A stretch of DNA of 64,000 nt. It comes from Acuticoccus sp051016205. GTDB lineage: Bacteria > Pseudomonadota > Alphaproteobacteria > Rhizobiales > Amorphaceae. The notes below the pieces were generated by a model. That model had not been told where the DNA came from. It made no database searches and worked only from the letters and a program-made list of their open reading frames with translations. Of the stretch, positions 8,345 through 17,427 are shown in pieces. Every line of letters begins with the position of its first letter. The stretch's first letter is position 1. The translations under genes were made by a program, and so were the position numbers. Location: assembly GCA_051016205.1 (NCBI GenBank), contig CP136534.1, positions 5,766,001-5,830,000 on the forward strand. The letters run 5' to 3'.

Positions 8345-8829
8345 GACAGCCTTCCTCTTCTTCTAGAGCCGCTCCGGGTTGACTGGGATCCAGTCAAACC
8401 GGAGAAAACGGCTCGCGCTTTGGTTCGAAGAGCAATGTAACCCGGCTGACTGTTCACAGTCAGATCGGCATTGCTCTAGAGCGTCCTGCATCCAAGGGAG
8501 GCAAGGCACTCTAATCTTTTGACGCGGAGAGTTTTTATTTCTACCGGATGCGTCCATCAGGCTGAGAAACACTCCGGCCGGCCCATGCCACAACGGCCGG
8601 CGGTTGGCCCCATTGAGGGACCCAGCCAGCGTTAAATCAGTTCATCCTTGTGCAAGGCTGGGGGGTCATCAGGATGGCAGCAATGTCAGGCGCGCCGCGA
8701 AGTTGCATGACGCTGCACAGCGGCCCTTGCACAGGACCGCACGAGGTAGGATCTGTCATCCACCGGGGACGGGATGAATTTCCAATCTGGCGCTGCACTT
8801 ATCGCGCGACGTTTTGAGGGAGAGGCACT
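8345..8829. other. 485-bp intergenic region with two palindromes
   Basis: Divergent spacer between the GGDEF/EAL gene and the membrane-protein gene. It contains the compound palindrome described separately and, at 8476-8496, a CTAGAGCGTCCTGCATCC stretch related to the repeat at 6113. From 8590 to 8829 I see no gene and no clear promoter. Confidence 0.6.
8366..8477. repeat. Compound intergenic palindrome, copy 2
   Basis: Two successive imperfect hairpins. The first spans 8366-8414: GAGCCG and CGGCTC are the outer arms, with CTCCGG/CCGGAG and TTGACTG/CAGTCAA inside around a GGATC centre. The second spans 8429-8477: AGAGCAATG pairs with CATTGCTCT, with TGACTGT/ACAGTCA inside. A CTAGAGCGTCC stretch follows. 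The arrangement parallels copy 1 (two hairpins side by side with AGAGC-type ends). Confidence 0.7.
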
Positions 8830-9684
8830 GTGGCATTTGGCGAAAAAATTTCGCGCGGATTCAGGATTATCAAGCTCAGCTGGTCGATCCTTCGCCAGGA
8901 TACATCGCTGATTGTTCTACCGATCGTCAGCTCCATTGTGTTGTTGTTGATCTCGGCAAGTTTTCTAGCGCCAATTGTCACGAGCGAAGAGTTTCGCACG
9001 CTCCTGGATGGCAATGCGCCGGACACGCAGTACTACGACTATGCCTACGGTTTTGCCTTCTATCTGGTGGCCTTTACGGTGATGAACACCTTCAACGCCG
9101 CCCTGGTCCACTGCGTGCTGGAGCGGTTGAAAGGCCGACCCACAACCATCGGCGATGGTTTTGGCGCCGCCTTTGCGCTGTTTCCAAAGATCTTTTTGTG
9201 GTCACTGTTGAGCGCGACGGTGGGGCTCGTTTTCAATATTTTGCAGCAGCGCGCGGGGGCACTTGGGAAAATTGTGGCCGGCCTTGCAGGCATTGCCTGG
9301 TCGGTCGCCACCTATCTCGTTGTGCCCGTCATCGTTGCGGAGAAGACAGGGCCGGTGGAGGGTCTGCAACGCTCCGTCGCGGTGATGCGGCGGACCTGGG
9401 GGGAGTCGGCAGCCTCCAACCTTGGCATCACCGCCGTCTTCACATTGGCGGCGATCCTGGTTGTGGCCCTCCTCATGCTCGCCTTCGCGACGCTGCCTGC
9501 GGCGGCTCTGTTCCCCGCCGCCATCGTGCTGGGGCTTTGCCTGGGGGCGATCATCCTCCTGTCCAGCACCCTCTCCACCATCTTGAGGGGCACACTCTAC
9601 GCCTACGCCGTCGATGGCACGGTGCCAGACACCATCGACAAGCAGACGCTGGAAAACGCCTTCGTGCCCCGCAAGAAAGACTGA
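8830..9684 (+). CDS. DUF6159-like multispanning membrane protein
   Basis: A 284-residue inner-membrane protein of unknown function starting at a GTG at 8830, with a GAGGGAGAGG ribosome-binding site at 8815-8824. The N-terminal ISRGFRIIKLSWSILRQD followed by a hydrophobic LIVLPIVSS segment matches the opening of the DUF6159 family (S-W-x-x-L-x-x-D-x-x-L-x-x-P). I count about five to six hydrophobic segments, and a short cytoplasmic tail ends in lysines. It has no operon partner. Confidence 0.7.
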   Translation: MAFGEKISRGFRIIKLSWSILRQDTSLIVLPIVSSIVLLLISASFLAPIVTSEEFRTLLDGNAPDTQYYDYAYGFAFYLVAFTVMNTFNAALVHCVLERLKGRPTTIGDGFGAAFALFPKIFLWSLLSATVGLVFNILQQRAGALGKIVAGLAGIAWSVATYLVVPVIVAEKTGPVEGLQRSVAVMRRTWGESAASNLGITAVFTLAAILVVALLMLAFATLPAAALFPAAIVLGLCLGAIILLSSTLSTILRGTLYAYAVDGTVPDTIDKQTLENAFVPRKKD

Positions 9685-9792
9685 CGTCGTGGTAAGGTCG
9701 GGCTCACCCTTAGCCACCGCGGTGGTCGTCTCACCGCCACATAACAGTCGAGGTCAGGGAAACGCGGCCCCAGTATCAAACTGCAGGCGGCG

Positions 9793-10605
9793 CTACGTGC
9801 CAAGACCCATCCGGCCGGCCTGAAAGCTCTCCCGGAGGAAGGTATCCGTGCCGGCTGCAATATCGGGCAACGTCAGGATTTGGGTGCCTGTCGCGACGGA
9901 CCCGACGAAGCCGTTCGTGTGCCAATGGCCAGGCGGGACGGCGGGCGGCAGGCCTTCGCGGGGAAGATGCGGCCACGGATTGACGTAGAAGTAGGGCTCA
10001 TCAAAGCTGGAATCGCCGGGTGACATGCCAACACCGACCCCGCGGGCGTCTTCGGACTCGGACGCCTCCAGGCGCACATAGGTGGCAATGTCGAAGTGAT
10101 GCGGCCAGCATCTGACCGGGCTTGGTCCAGGTTCAATGTCCGCAACATCGTCGGCGAACGCTTGCAGCACTTTCGCGGCGAGGTCGAACCAGTTTGCAAG
10201 GGGCGCCAAACCATCGGTTTGGACGAATGCCGCCACGCCAAGGACATCGGCTGGAAGATCGTAGGTCGCCACGATGGGGCGTGTCGCCTTCAAGCCGTTG
10301 GCCACCAACACCGTGTCGATCCAGTCGAATGCATCAGCCATCGACACGCCGGCGAGGGATAGGGTCTGTGCACCCAGGACGAGTTCCAGCGGGTTGAGAC
10401 TGAGTTCGACCCTTGCGCCGGTGGCGTTGAGGCTGTGGGTCTGGAACCTGGCGTTCAGCGCATCCCAACCGAGATTGGTGTGCTCGTCGCCAGGCAGCGG
10501 TGCAAGGTTGGACATTGCCGCGCGATAGAGAAGTTGGGCCGCCGCGTGAGCCTGTGCGCGGGCGGGCCTGAGCGCTTTGGGGTCTCCAAAGCGGCCGGTG
10601 TTCAT
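9793..10605 (-). CDS. DUF5996-like protein, last gene of the Rieske operon
   Basis: A 270-residue soluble protein. The core CWPHHFDIATYVR, then GVGVGMSPGDSSFDEPYFYVNPWP, resembles the WPHHFD and PGD-x-x-x-PYFY signature of DUF5996, a family without a known function. The two adjacent His in WPHHFD and the later GHWHTNGF suggest a possible metal or ligand site (inference). It starts 12 bases after the Rieske-ThDP gene ends, so it is almost surely co-transcribed with the two Rieske fusions and may act with them. The family call is moderate. Confidence 0.6.
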   Translation of the reverse strand: MNTGRFGDPKALRPARAQAHAAAQLLYRAAMSNLAPLPGDEHTNLGWDALNARFQTHSLNATGARVELSLNPLELVLGAQTLSLAGVSMADAFDWIDTVLVANGLKATRPIVATYDLPADVLGVAAFVQTDGLAPLANWFDLAAKVLQAFADDVADIEPGPSPVRCWPHHFDIATYVRLEASESEDARGVGVGMSPGDSSFDEPYFYVNPWPHLPREGLPPAVPPGHWHTNGFVGSVATGTQILTLPDIAAGTDTFLRESFQAGRMGLGT

Positions 10606-10617
10606 GGCATAGCGTCC

Positions 10618-12585
10618 CTAGACGAGTTCAGCATCGCTCATCACCTCGACCAAGGCTGGGCCGTTCACCGCAAGGGCGTCGACAATGGCAGCCTCTACAT
10701 CACCGCCGCTGGTGACCCTTGCACCGTGGGCACCGCACAGTCTGGCAAAGGCAGAGAAGGATGGATTGACGAGCGATGTCTCCCACACAGGCCATTCGCC
10801 TGATCGTTGCTCCTTGGAAATCTTGCCCAGCTCATCGTTGTGCAAAAGAATGTGGGTAATATCCATCCCGTATTTGACGGCCGTCGTCAGCTCCATGGCG
10901 TATTGGCCGAAACCGCCATCGCCAGAGATCGAAATCACCTTACGGCCGTGCAATTCCTCAAAGTCTTGCGTTGCGGCCCAGGCGCCGATGGCGGCCGGAA
11001 GCGCAAAGCCGATGGAGCCGAGATAGCCCGACATCATCACCCGTTGGCCTCTGGTCTCGAAATACCGGCCGAACGAATATGTGTTGTTGCCCACATCCAC
11101 GGCAATCAGCGCATCCGCGGGCGCAATACGCGACAGCGCCTCGAAGATGGCAACCGAGTGCACGCCCTTTGCTCCCTCTTCGGTGAGGCGGCTTGCTTTT
11201 TCCGCCCGCCACATCCGCCAACGATCAGCGAGTTCACCCAGCTGATCGGCAGCGTCAGGGTGCTTTGAGACTTGAGGGATCGCGGCGGCGCAGAAGGCAC
11301 CGATTTCACCCCAGATCGGTAGAGTCACCGGGTGGAACTTGCCAAGCTGCATCCTCTCAAAGTCCACCTGGATGGTGGGTTTTCCGCGGTCGATACCCGT
11401 GTGGTTGGAAAACGAGGCGCCGAGCACAATTTGAAGATCGCACTCGTTCATGAACCAGCTGGCGATCGGCGTGCCCGACCGGCCCAGAACACCGCCGGCA
11501 TTGGGGTGGCTGTCCGGGATCAGGCCCTTGCCCTTGAAGGTGGTCACCACAGGAGCGCCAAGCGCTTCAGCAAGGGCGATGATCTGCCCGCGCGCCTCCC
11601 ACGCACCATGCCCCATGATGATCAGAGGCCTCTTGGCCTCAGCGATCATGCCAAGCGCTGCCTTAACATCGTCATCGCTGGGTCGGACCACGGGGCCACT
11701 CATCCGCCCCTTGGGAGAGGCGGCGGGGGCATCGCTCGGCTGGGTCTGGACATCGTCGGGAAAGATCAGATGGGCAACGTCGCGTTCCAGCAAAGCGGTC
11801 TTGATCGCAAGCGAGACAAGCTCGGTATGGTTGGAGGTGGACAGAACCGGTTGAGAGAACCGGCTCACTGCCTGGAAGGCGGATTTGAGGTCAATGTCCT
11901 GGAAAGCGCCAGGGCCGAACACCTGCGTCTGCACCTGTCCGGTAAGGGCAAGGACGGGCGCGCGATCGACCTTGGCATCCCACATGCCGGTCAGCAAATT
12001 GGTGGCGCCGGGGCCAGCTATCGTGAGGCACGCCGCCGGCCTGCCGGTCAGCTTGCCATAGGCCGAGGCGGCAAAAGCTGCCGCGCCCTCGTGGCGGATC
12101 CCCACATAGGCCATCTCACCATCCACCGTGCGCCTGCGGATGGCATCGGCCAGGCCGAGATTGGAGTGACCGACCATGCCGAAAACGCGCTTAATGCCCC
12201 AGTTGACCATGGTCTCGGCCATGGCGTCGGTCACCGTGCGGGTGTGCTCTGGCTCCGGTTCCAGCCCGATGAACACCTCGCCATCGCGCACCTCCACCGG
12301 ATAGGTCTTCTGCCCGGTGTCTTCATGGCCGCCTGGGGGCGCGCCGGTCAGCGGGTCGAAGTCCCACCCGTGCCAGGGGCAGCGGATCCAGCATTTATCA
12401 TCGATGCCGCGTTCGATTGTGCCTTCGCCCAGCGGCCCGCCCTGGTGTGGGCAGTGGTTGTCCATCGCTGCCCACCGACCGTCGAAATGAGACAGGCACA
12501 GGTAAACGTTGCGGGCCGAAACGGTTTTGACCCGGCCTTCCGGCAAGTCGGCCGGGCCGACACTGATCCAGTCGAGCGCACTCAT
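10618..12585 (-). CDS. Rieske [2Fe-2S] domain fused to a thiamine-diphosphate enzyme
   Basis: A 655-residue fusion starting at the ATG at 12585, which overlaps the stop of the upstream Rieske-GltS gene as ATGA. Residues 1-105 are a Rieske ferredoxin-type domain with ligands C45-x-H47 and C69-x-x-H72. Residues from about 113 to 655 form a full ThDP enzyme of the pyruvate oxidase/acetolactate synthase class: catalytic Glu in IRHEGAAAFAASAYGKLTG, the GPGATN motif, a central domain (VVTTFKGKG), and the ThDP-binding SGDGGFGQYAMEL...HND motif. The reaction is probably decarboxylation of a 2-oxo acid with electrons or an acetyl group passed on, but the substrate is unknown. The longer frame upstream lies inside the previous gene and is rejected. 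Confidence 0.9.
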   Translation of the reverse strand: MSALDWISVGPADLPEGRVKTVSARNVYLCLSHFDGRWAAMDNHCPHQGGPLGEGTIERGIDDKCWIRCPWHGWDFDPLTGAPPGGHEDTGQKTYPVEVRDGEVFIGLEPEPEHTRTVTDAMAETMVNWGIKRVFGMVGHSNLGLADAIRRRTVDGEMAYVGIRHEGAAAFAASAYGKLTGRPAACLTIAGPGATNLLTGMWDAKVDRAPVLALTGQVQTQVFGPGAFQDIDLKSAFQAVSRFSQPVLSTSNHTELVSLAIKTALLERDVAHLIFPDDVQTQPSDAPAASPKGRMSGPVVRPSDDDVKAALGMIAEAKRPLIIMGHGAWEARGQIIALAEALGAPVVTTFKGKGLIPDSHPNAGGVLGRSGTPIASWFMNECDLQIVLGASFSNHTGIDRGKPTIQVDFERMQLGKFHPVTLPIWGEIGAFCAAAIPQVSKHPDAADQLGELADRWRMWRAEKASRLTEEGAKGVHSVAIFEALSRIAPADALIAVDVGNNTYSFGRYFETRGQRVMMSGYLGSIGFALPAAIGAWAATQDFEELHGRKVISISGDGGFGQYAMELTTAVKYGMDITHILLHNDELGKISKEQRSGEWPVWETSLVNPSFSAFARLCGAHGARVTSGGDVEAAIVDALAVNGPALVEVMSDAELV

Positions 12586-14192
12586 GCCACACCTCCGAAG
12601 GCAACGCCCGACAGCTCGGACATGTGGCGTTTCCAGGTGGTGAGGTCGTCGTGGGCGAACTTCGAGACGTGATCGTGACCGCACGCACGCGCCATGACCT
12701 GCATGAGTTCCACCGATGCTGCAAAGAAGTTCGCCAACTGCTGGGCCGAACGCTCCACCACAATGCGGCTGACAAGATGGGGCTTTTGCGTTGCAATCCC
12801 CACAGGGCAGTTGTTGGTGTGGCAGGCGCGCATGGCAAGGCACCCGATCGCCTGCATGGCCGCGTTCGACACGGCAATGGCGTCCGCCCCCAATGCCATC
12901 GCCTTGACGAAGTCCGCGGGCTTGCGGAGGCCGCCGGTAATCACGAGCGTCACGTCGCTGCGGCCCGACGTGTCGAGATGGCGGCGCGCGCGGGCAAGGG
13001 CGGGGATGGTTGGCACCGAGATGTTGTCGCGAAAGAGGATCGGTGCTGCCCCGGTGCCGCCGCCTCGCCCATCAAGGATGATGTAGTCGACACCCACCGC
13101 AAGCGCAGCGTCAATGTCCTTTTCTATGTGCTGTGCCGACAGCTTGTAGCCGATGGGGATACCGCCCGTGCGGTCGCGCACCTCGTCGGCAAACTCTTTG
13201 ATTTGCGAGGGTTCGGTCCAGTCGGGAAAGCGCGAGGGAGAGATAGCGTCGGTGCCCTCCGTGATGCCGCGCACTTGCGCAATCTTGCCTTTGTTCTTCT
13301 TGCCGGGCAGATGCCCGCCGGTGCCCGTTTTCGCGCCCTGCCCACCCTTGAAGTGAAAGGCCTGGACGCGCGAGAGCTTGTCCCACTCAAACCCGAACCG
13401 GGCCGAGGCAAGCTCGTAAAAGTAGCGCGAATTGGCATTGTTTTCTTCAGGCAGCATGCCGCCTTCGCCCGAGCAAATGCCCGTTCCCGCCAGTTCTGCG
13501 CCGCGGGCCAGTGCGACCTTTGCAGGCTCGGACAATGCGCCAAAGGACATGTCTGAGACAAATAGCGGTATGTTCAGGCGCAGCGGTTTTTGTGCGTTCG
13601 GTCCGATGACGACGTCCGTGCCGACGGGATGGTCGTCGAGGAGCGGTGCGGTGTGCAGTTGCGCGGTCAAGATCTGCAGGTCGTCCCATGTCGGCAGTTC
13701 GTCCCGCGGCACGCCCATGGACTCGACCCTGCCGTGATGGCCGGTCTTTGAGAGACCGTCCCGCGCGTACTCCTGGATCAGCCCGTTGTAGGGCTCTTCC
13801 GCAGTTCCGTGTGCGGTGTCGGCGTATAGCCCGAGGTAGGCATCCCGGTCGAACGGCTGCGGATTGTCGTCGGCCCAAGCGGCAATTTCGTCCTCGTCGA
13901 CAAGCACTTCATCGCCTTCGACCCAGGAGGAGAATTTCGGCAGCTTCTCCTCATTGGCATAGGCCGACACACCGGTATCGACCCGGTAGTCCCAATTGTG
14001 AACGCCGCAAATGAGGTCCTTGCCGCGAACAAAGCCGTCCGCCATCAACGCGCCGCGGTGCAGGCAACGGCCGTAAAAGACGGACACCTCGTCGTCGAAG
14101 CGAACGACAACAAGATCGACATCGCCAACCAGAGCGTATTGCGGTTTTCGGTCCGGGAGCGTGCTGATTGTCGCGACGGGCACCTTTTGCAT
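12582..14192 (-). CDS. Rieske domain fused to FMN-binding glutamate synthase-like domain
   Basis: A 536-residue fusion. Residues 1-105 are a second Rieske domain with C43-x-H45 and C62-x-x-H65. Residues from about 130 to 530 are a glutamate synthase alpha-subunit-like barrel: FVSDMSFGALSEPAK, GEGGMLPEE, KGGQGAKTGTGGHLPG, a GRGGGTGAAP loop, and a [3Fe-4S] Cys set with C-x5-C-x4-CPVGIATQ spacing. The glutaminase domain of true GltB is absent, so it belongs with stand-alone FMN amine-transfer proteins of the MgsC/GlxD type or with uncharacterised relatives. The ATG at 14192 is preferred to the GTG at 14198 because GGAGAGG lies 8 bases before it. Confidence 0.9.
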   Translation of the reverse strand: MQKVPVATISTLPDRKPQYALVGDVDLVVVRFDDEVSVFYGRCLHRGALMADGFVRGKDLICGVHNWDYRVDTGVSAYANEEKLPKFSSWVEGDEVLVDEDEIAAWADDNPQPFDRDAYLGLYADTAHGTAEEPYNGLIQEYARDGLSKTGHHGRVESMGVPRDELPTWDDLQILTAQLHTAPLLDDHPVGTDVVIGPNAQKPLRLNIPLFVSDMSFGALSEPAKVALARGAELAGTGICSGEGGMLPEENNANSRYFYELASARFGFEWDKLSRVQAFHFKGGQGAKTGTGGHLPGKKNKGKIAQVRGITEGTDAISPSRFPDWTEPSQIKEFADEVRDRTGGIPIGYKLSAQHIEKDIDAALAVGVDYIILDGRGGGTGAAPILFRDNISVPTIPALARARRHLDTSGRSDVTLVITGGLRKPADFVKAMALGADAIAVSNAAMQAIGCLAMRACHTNNCPVGIATQKPHLVSRIVVERSAQQLANFFAASVELMQVMARACGHDHVSKFAHDDLTTWKRHMSELSGVAFGGVA

Positions 14193-14194
14193 GG

Positions 14195-15460
14195 TCACTG
14201 CCTCTCCGTTCTTGCCATTTGCGCCTTGTACGCTTCGGTCGACGCGTCAACAGGTTCAGTTTCAGCGCATGGTCCCATGCGGCGCACAAGGCTTGCGTAC
14301 CATTTGGCCCCGGGCGCTGCCGTCAGTCCATGCAAGACCGCGCTGATCCAAACGGCGTTGACCGCAACGTTCACAACCTCTTCCCCAAGGGTTGGCTCAA
14401 GCTCTCCCACCACCAGCAGGGCAAACAGAGCCGTTGCCAGCCCGCGCGGGCCGAACCAGCCAAAAAACACCCGCGTGACGTGCGATGCATCCGTGCCGGC
14501 AAGGGCGATCCAGATGGCAAGGGGACGCACGATGAAGAGGCTGGCAAGGATCAGCAACAAGACGTCGAGCGTCAGATGGGCGATGGCTTCAGGCACCAGC
14601 ACAGCCCCAAGCAGCAAGAATGCCCCCCAGGACAGCAGCTGTCCTTCCCCCTCGGTGAACTCAAACACAAAGGCACATTGCCCGCGAACCACCGCGCCAA
14701 AGCCCAGACCGGCCACAAACGCTGCGATGAAGCCGTTGCCCCCGACCGACTGCGCAAAAAGATAGGCCGAGGCGGCGAGCGCCAACGCGCCGATCCCCTC
14801 GTAGACGTCGGACGTGGCTTTGGTTCTTTTTGCCCACAACAGCACCATGCCGCCCGAAAGGCCGACGCCAAGTCCGACGATCGGGCCCAAAGTGAGCTGT
14901 TTGGCCACAAAAAGCGGCCATCCGTCGTCCGGAATCTGTGCCTCGGGTGACGCAAGAGCGGCCATCAGAAGCACCAGCGGCAATGCCATACCGTCGTTGA
15001 GGCCGCTTTCGACGGTGAGGGCCCGGCGTGGACGCTCAGGGACATTCTGGTTGGTCACGACAGGTTGCCCGAGGGCAGCATCCGTTGGCACCAGGATTGC
15101 GGCCATCAGCGCAACGGCAACCAAGGGCCAGCCCGGCAACAGCACGAGACCGACCATCGTACCAATGACGAAGCCAAGCGGCAGACCGACCACCAGCATG
15201 CGTGCCGGCCAGACCCTGCGCCTGAGGAGCGCTTTCTGGTCGATCTGCGCAGCATCGAGGAACAACAAGACGATCAACGCGATCTCGGCCACGAGATGTA
15301 AGGATTCTTCGGTGGTTTCCTCCGGAAGGAGCCCTGTCTGTGCAAGCAGAGCGCCGAAGCCGAGAAACACCATCGGTGCGGTCACCACCGTTGACGACAG
15401 ACGGTTCGCCACCATGCAAAAGGCGGCGAAAAACCCCGCAATCGTCAAGTAGCCCAACAA
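14195..15460 (-). CDS. CPA1-family cation:proton antiporter
   Basis: A 421-residue membrane protein of about 11-12 TM segments. The ion-binding motifs of the NhaP/CPA1 family are present: VPTDAALGQPVVTN and VESGLNDGMALPLVLL. Expected role: exchange of Na+ or K+ for H+. The start is probably the TTG at 15460, nine bases after an AAGGAG at the right place; no ATG fits. Its stop lies only two bases before the Rieske-GltS ATG, so it appears to be the first gene of the Rieske operon. Whether this link is functional is unknown. Confidence 0.88.
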   Translation of the reverse strand: MLGYLTIAGFFAAFCMVANRLSSTVVTAPMVFLGFGALLAQTGLLPEETTEESLHLVAEIALIVLLFLDAAQIDQKALLRRRVWPARMLVVGLPLGFVIGTMVGLVLLPGWPLVAVALMAAILVPTDAALGQPVVTNQNVPERPRRALTVESGLNDGMALPLVLLMAALASPEAQIPDDGWPLFVAKQLTLGPIVGLGVGLSGGMVLLWAKRTKATSDVYEGIGALALAASAYLFAQSVGGNGFIAAFVAGLGFGAVVRGQCAFVFEFTEGEGQLLSWGAFLLLGAVLVPEAIAHLTLDVLLLILASLFIVRPLAIWIALAGTDASHVTRVFFGWFGPRGLATALFALLVVGELEPTLGEEVVNVAVNAVWISAVLHGLTAAPGAKWYASLVRRMGPCAETEPVDASTEAYKAQMARTERQ

Positions 15461-16096
15461 GAACGGCTGCTCCTTTCGTGTTCAGCGTCGCCCGCGTCGG
15501 TGGTCGAGGACCATCAAGGCCTGCAGCGAAAAACACAAGCCATGAAGAAAGCATGGCGGGCGATCATAAGGCGCGCACAATCTCGTGTAGACCGGGGCTT
15601 ACAGTGACATGCCGAGGCTGAGAGCGGACACACCATGGCACGGGGGGCGGCCATCGGGTGGTGGCGAATTAGCGATCCTAAAGCGAACAATGGGACTCGG
15701 TGTCTTCTTCAGTTGTAATCACCGGTCAGAATACCTCTTTACGAATTGCGCCCACCATCAGCAATAAATGAAATCGTCTTCCATAATTTGCAGTTATCCT
15801 TTTTCTATCATTTATGAATCGAAGCCTCACTCCCCTCCTCCACGACATAACGACTGGACGAGAAATCCGTTTTTATCTGTGTTTAGAAAGTAAAACTCAG
15901 TTTTGCTCAACATCAATCGTAACCCAAAGCTCAAAAACCACTCAGATCAGCGAAGGGCGTGCGCCGAAGGCGCGCGGGGCCGGTCCACGCACGAGGCCGC
16001 TAGCGACGAAAAAAAGCGTTGCAAAACGCCGCACCTCGCAGGAATATGGAACTCAGTTTCAAGAAGGGACATCAGATCCCGATCAGGGAGGACGGC
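15461..16096. other. 636-bp divergent spacer, AT-rich centre
   Basis: The region between the antiporter operon and the first sugar ABC operon. About 15700-15920 is clearly AT-rich relative to the genes around it. It contains no convincing gene. The IclR-type box at 16047-16061 lies at its right end. Confidence 0.6.
16047..16061. promoter_or_regulatory. IclR-type operator before the first ABC operon (degenerate)
   Basis: TGGAACTCAGTTTCA, a 6-3-6 palindrome with one arm mismatch, 35 bases before the ATG of the substrate-binding protein at 16097. It matches 13 of 15 positions of the site at 32172-32186 and fits the IclR consensus TGGAAATNATTTCCA. It is the weakest of the four sites, but it is placed where a repressor would act. 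Confidence 0.55.
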
Positions 16097-17377
16097 ATGT
16101 TTGGCAAGGGCTGGCGTAAGGCATGGATCGGCGGGCTCGTGGGCGCATCGATGGCGCTCACCGCACCTGCAATGTCCGATACGACGCTGAAATTCATCTC
16201 ATGGCAGGTGGACGAGCCGGGCATCAAAGAGTGGTGGCAAGGCATCATCGGCGAATTCGAGGCCGCCCACCCAGGCGTGACCATCGACTTCACCAAAGTT
16301 GCGCGCGAAAACTATCTCGATACGATGATCACTCTGTTCGCCAGCGGATCTCCGCCGGACATTGCCCACCTTGCCGTCTTCGAAGTGGGACCCATTGCCG
16401 AAAATGGCTGGCTTGAAGACCTCGGCCCCCGCATCGCCGCCTCCGACATCCCCATCGACGACTGGGCCGGGCGCAGCAAGTGCATATGGGAGGGCAAGGA
16501 GGTTTGCATCATCTTGCTCTACTTCGGTGGCATCATGGCTTACAATCAGGCGATGCTGGATGAAGAGGGCCTCAGCGTTCCAACGGACTGGGATGGGTTT
16601 ATCGATGCTGCCCGCAAGCTGACCAAGGACACTGATGGCGACGGTATTACCGATCAGTTCGGTGTCGGTCATCACACCGTTGCTGGCGGTTCGCAATATA
16701 TCTCAGAGATGCTCCCCTACATCCTTGATTCAGGCGCATCCTGGACAACGGAGGAAGGCAAACCCGCCTTCGACACACCCGAGATGGTGGAAGGCCTTCG
16801 ACGCTGGAAGCTCGTCATTGACGAACGGCTCACCCCTTTGGACCTTGCAGCCGGTGAAGTGCGGCAACTGTTCGCCGATGGCAGGGTGGCGCTGCGTGTG
16901 GACGGTCCTTGGCTCTATGGGACGATGAAGCGCGCGACGCCTGAAACCTTCCAGACGCTGAAGATTGCGAAAACACCGTTCACACCGCCCTACGGAGGCA
17001 CATCCAACGGCATTGCAATCCCATCAGAGATCTCCGAGGAGCGTAAGGATCTCGTCTGGGCGTTCATCCAGGTCGTCACATCGGAGAAATGGCAAAAACA
17101 GTATCCGCTCACCGGCGGTATGCCGGCGCCAAGACCCGATGCGGTTCCGTCGGATGTCTATGAGGAGGTCCCGCACTTCGACCTCATCGTGGAGACGATG
17201 CAGGAGGCCTCCGCCGCTGGCGTCGATCGGGTGCCTCTCGGGTTTGAGTCAAACTTTGGCGAGTTCTCAAAGATTATCCAAGACGAGACCATCAGGATGA
17301 TCATCGAAGACCTCGATCCGGCCGATGCGGCCATGACGATTCAGGACAAACTCGTCGCGCTTCAGGCGCGCAACTGA
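16097..17377 (+). CDS. CUT1 sugar ABC transporter, substrate-binding protein (system 1)
   Basis: A 426-residue periplasmic binding protein. I use the ATG at 16097, four bases after AGGGAGGA, because it gives a proper signal peptide (MFGKGWRKAW, hydrophobic core, cleavage near residue 28). The mature part has the family 1 binding-protein layout: LKFISWQVDEPGIKEWW, GSPPDIAHLA, GIMAYNQAMLDEEGL, DGFIDAARKLT, and GGTSNGIAIP. It brings an unknown sugar or sugar derivative to the permease pair that follows. Preceded by an IclR box and followed by a hairpin before the permease. Confidence 0.92.
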   Translation: MFGKGWRKAWIGGLVGASMALTAPAMSDTTLKFISWQVDEPGIKEWWQGIIGEFEAAHPGVTIDFTKVARENYLDTMITLFASGSPPDIAHLAVFEVGPIAENGWLEDLGPRIAASDIPIDDWAGRSKCIWEGKEVCIILLYFGGIMAYNQAMLDEEGLSVPTDWDGFIDAARKLTKDTDGDGITDQFGVGHHTVAGGSQYISEMLPYILDSGASWTTEEGKPAFDTPEMVEGLRRWKLVIDERLTPLDLAAGEVRQLFADGRVALRVDGPWLYGTMKRATPETFQTLKIAKTPFTPPYGGTSNGIAIPSEISEERKDLVWAFIQVVTSEKWQKQYPLTGGMPAPRPDAVPSDVYEEVPHFDLIVETMQEASAAGVDRVPLGFESNFGEFSKIIQDETIRMIIEDLDPADAAMTIQDKLVALQARN

Positions 17378-17384
17378 TCCGATA

Positions 17385-17409
17385 GGGGGATTGCACCACG
17401 CAATCCCCC
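17385..17409 (+). terminator. Intra-operon hairpin after the binding-protein gene
   Basis: GGGGGATTG (17385-17393) and CAATCCCCC (17401-17409) form a perfect 9-bp stem with a 7-base loop, 8 bases after the binding-protein stop. No T-run follows, so it is more likely an mRNA stabiliser or partial attenuator that keeps binding-protein expression higher than permease expression. Confidence 0.65.
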
Positions 17410-17427
17410 ACAACACTGCGGCGCATC

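Noticed and set aside
11332..12672. 446-codon forward-strand reading frame
   Set aside because: It lies fully opposite the Rieske-ThDP gene, whose protein has complete motifs; the forward frame has none.
12582..14192. Calling the Rieske-GltS fusion gltB
   Set aside because: The glutaminase domain is absent and a Rieske domain is fused instead; it cannot be a standard glutamate synthase large subunit.
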